A stretch of DNA of 12,560 bases from Methanothrix sp. (GTDB lineage Archaea > Halobacteriota > Methanosarcinia > Methanotrichales > Methanotrichaceae). A program made the translations under genes and the position numbers. This document shows positions 11,629 to 12,560 of the stretch, one piece after another. The notes beneath the pieces were generated by a model, which saw only the letters and a list, made by a program, of their open reading frames with translations, was not told where the DNA came from and did not search any database. The first letter of the stretch is position 1, and each line of letters opens with the position of its first letter. The DNA lies in assembly GCA_011391755.1 (NCBI GenBank), contig JAABPZ010000015.1, positions 1 through 12,560 of the forward strand, given 5' to 3'.

Positions 11629-12560
11629 ATGAAGCAGCAATATCTTGCAGCGGTGGCATTATTATCTCTAATGTTTTGTGCAATGGGGGCCGAGAATAAC
11701 AGCAGCGTCTTTCTGGAGGGCGTGGAGATAATCGATAGTGGTTTTCGACCTAATATCGATGGATTCAGCTTTCAAAACTACGCCGATAACCCCGTGACCA
11801 TCGACCTGACCTCGGCGGAGCTACAGCGCATGTTTGGAGACAAAGTATGCGCCAGCACCGCCAATGGCAAATGCATACTTACCTATCCTGCCGAGCGCTG
11901 GATGAATCAGGCCGTTTCTGCTATGAAATCCGGACACTGCGAAGGTATAGCAGTCTTATCCAGCCTTTTGTATTACAACAAGACCAGCCCCGGCCTTTTT
12001 GGCAGGAGCAGCGTCATTGATCTCTCGCTGCAAGATGTCTTGCTGCAGCGCGAGATCGGCTACTGGTGGACCACCCAGGTCACCAGTCCCGGCGGGTCGA
12101 AGAAGGTTCTGGAGTCACCTCGGATCGTGCTGGAAACTTTAGCCAGCGCCTTTGGCAATGGCTCTGGAGCCGGAGAAATGTGGGTCATGGGCATCTATTT
12201 GCCTGACGGCAGCGGTGGCCATGCTATTACGCCTTATGCTGTTGAGGATCTCGGCAACGGCACGGCCCGTATTCTGGTATATGATAATAACTGGCCCAAG
12301 GACAGCAGATTCATAGAGGTGGACACGCTCACCAATTCCTGGCGCTACCTGGCATCGTCCAATCCGGATGAGCCAAACAGCCTCTATTCCGGCAACGCCA
12401 GCACCAAGAATCTGGAGATTGTCTCTCTCTCTTCGCGCTTCGTGCAGCAGCAGTGCGATTTTTGTGGGGAGGAGAGTGGCGCTGGCAAGGAAAGTGCTGC
12501 CGGGAGTACAAAAAACATCCAGATCTGGCAGAGCGGCAAGGCTCGTGCCCTGGTCACAGA
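11629..12560 (+). CDS. Secreted protein with a papain-like Cys/His/Asn arrangement (partial at right edge)
   Basis: The frame is open from ATG 11629 to the window edge (310 full codons) with no stop. GGGGAG lies three bases before the start. A signal peptide covers residues 1-20 (MKQQYLAAVALL through CAMGAE). The mature protein shows SGHCEGIAVLSSLLYY (Cys104), GSGGHAITPYAVEDLG (His198) and RILVYDNNWP (Asp219/Asn220). A Cys in a GHCEG-hydrophobic helix, a later GGHA strand and a YDNN turn are what papain-fold cysteine peptidases and C39-like domains show, so these residues are a likely catalytic triad. The region from about 285 on (CDFCGEESG) has two more cysteines and may begin another domain. 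The substrate and the C-terminal anchor, if any, are outside what can be seen. No named family is claimed. Confidence 0.7.
   Translation, partial: MKQQYLAAVALLSLMFCAMGAENNSSVFLEGVEIIDSGFRPNIDGFSFQNYADNPVTIDLTSAELQRMFGDKVCASTANGKCILTYPAERWMNQAVSAMKSGHCEGIAVLSSLLYYNKTSPGLFGRSSVIDLSLQDVLLQREIGYWWTTQVTSPGGSKKVLESPRIVLETLASAFGNGSGAGEMWVMGIYLPDGSGGHAITPYAVEDLGNGTARILVYDNNWPKDSRFIEVDTLTNSWRYLASSNPDEPNSLYSGNASTKNLEIVSLSSRFVQQQCDFCGEESGAGKESAAGSTKNIQIWQSGKARALVT

Overview
This window looks like a euryarchaeal methanogen chromosome, most likely from the Methanotrichaceae (Methanothrix/Methanosaeta) or near relatives. The archaeal evidence is an Orc1/Cdc6 initiator with origin recognition boxes (ORBs), UPF0147 and UPF0148 proteins, TTTAWATA-type box A promoters, a PGF-CTERM-like surface-anchor tail and a pentapeptide-repeat/ion-channel fusion. 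The genus is an inference from protein style. No tRNA, rRNA, CRISPR array or insertion sequence was recognised.

Layout. (1) 1-2853, minus strand: a membrane protein whose C-terminal winged helix runs off the left edge, then glutamine-dependent NAD+ synthetase (nadE). (2) 2854-4107: a hicB-hicA toxin-antitoxin pair on the plus strand, lying between an orphan fragment of a PGF-CTERM-like tail (2966-3061) and an intact gene with the same kind of tail (3706-4107, minus). (3) 4108-4715: a divergent promoter region and a small Cys-rich secreted protein ending at a clear hairpin terminator. (4) 4776-6953, minus: a pore-like small membrane protein, a radical SAM enzyme, and a lipoprotein with an Ada-like zinc-binding tail. 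(5) 6961-9678: the probable replication origin. Two strong ORBs lie just upstream of cdc6 (8449-9678), an inverted degenerate ORB lies across an AT-rich stretch, and a further inverted near-perfect ORB lies about 1.4 kb away. UPF0148 (minus) and UPF0147 (plus) diverge between them. (6) 9701-11233: a pentapeptide-repeat/ion-channel fusion 22 bases behind cdc6, probably cotranscribed. (7) 11256-12560: a small sequon-dense secreted protein (minus), then a secreted protein with a papain-like Cys-His-Asn/Asp arrangement that runs off the right edge.

The window joins an origin of replication to a set of cell-surface genes. At least six products carry signal peptides or surface anchors, and two unrelated genes carry a two-helix pore module without the usual potassium filter. 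The strongest results are the oriC structure and the correction of several start codons (4402, 6953, 7441, 7542, 9701, 11492). The most unusual items are the PGF-CTERM fragment beside hicBA, the same-frame radical SAM/pore junction, and the cdc6-linked channel.
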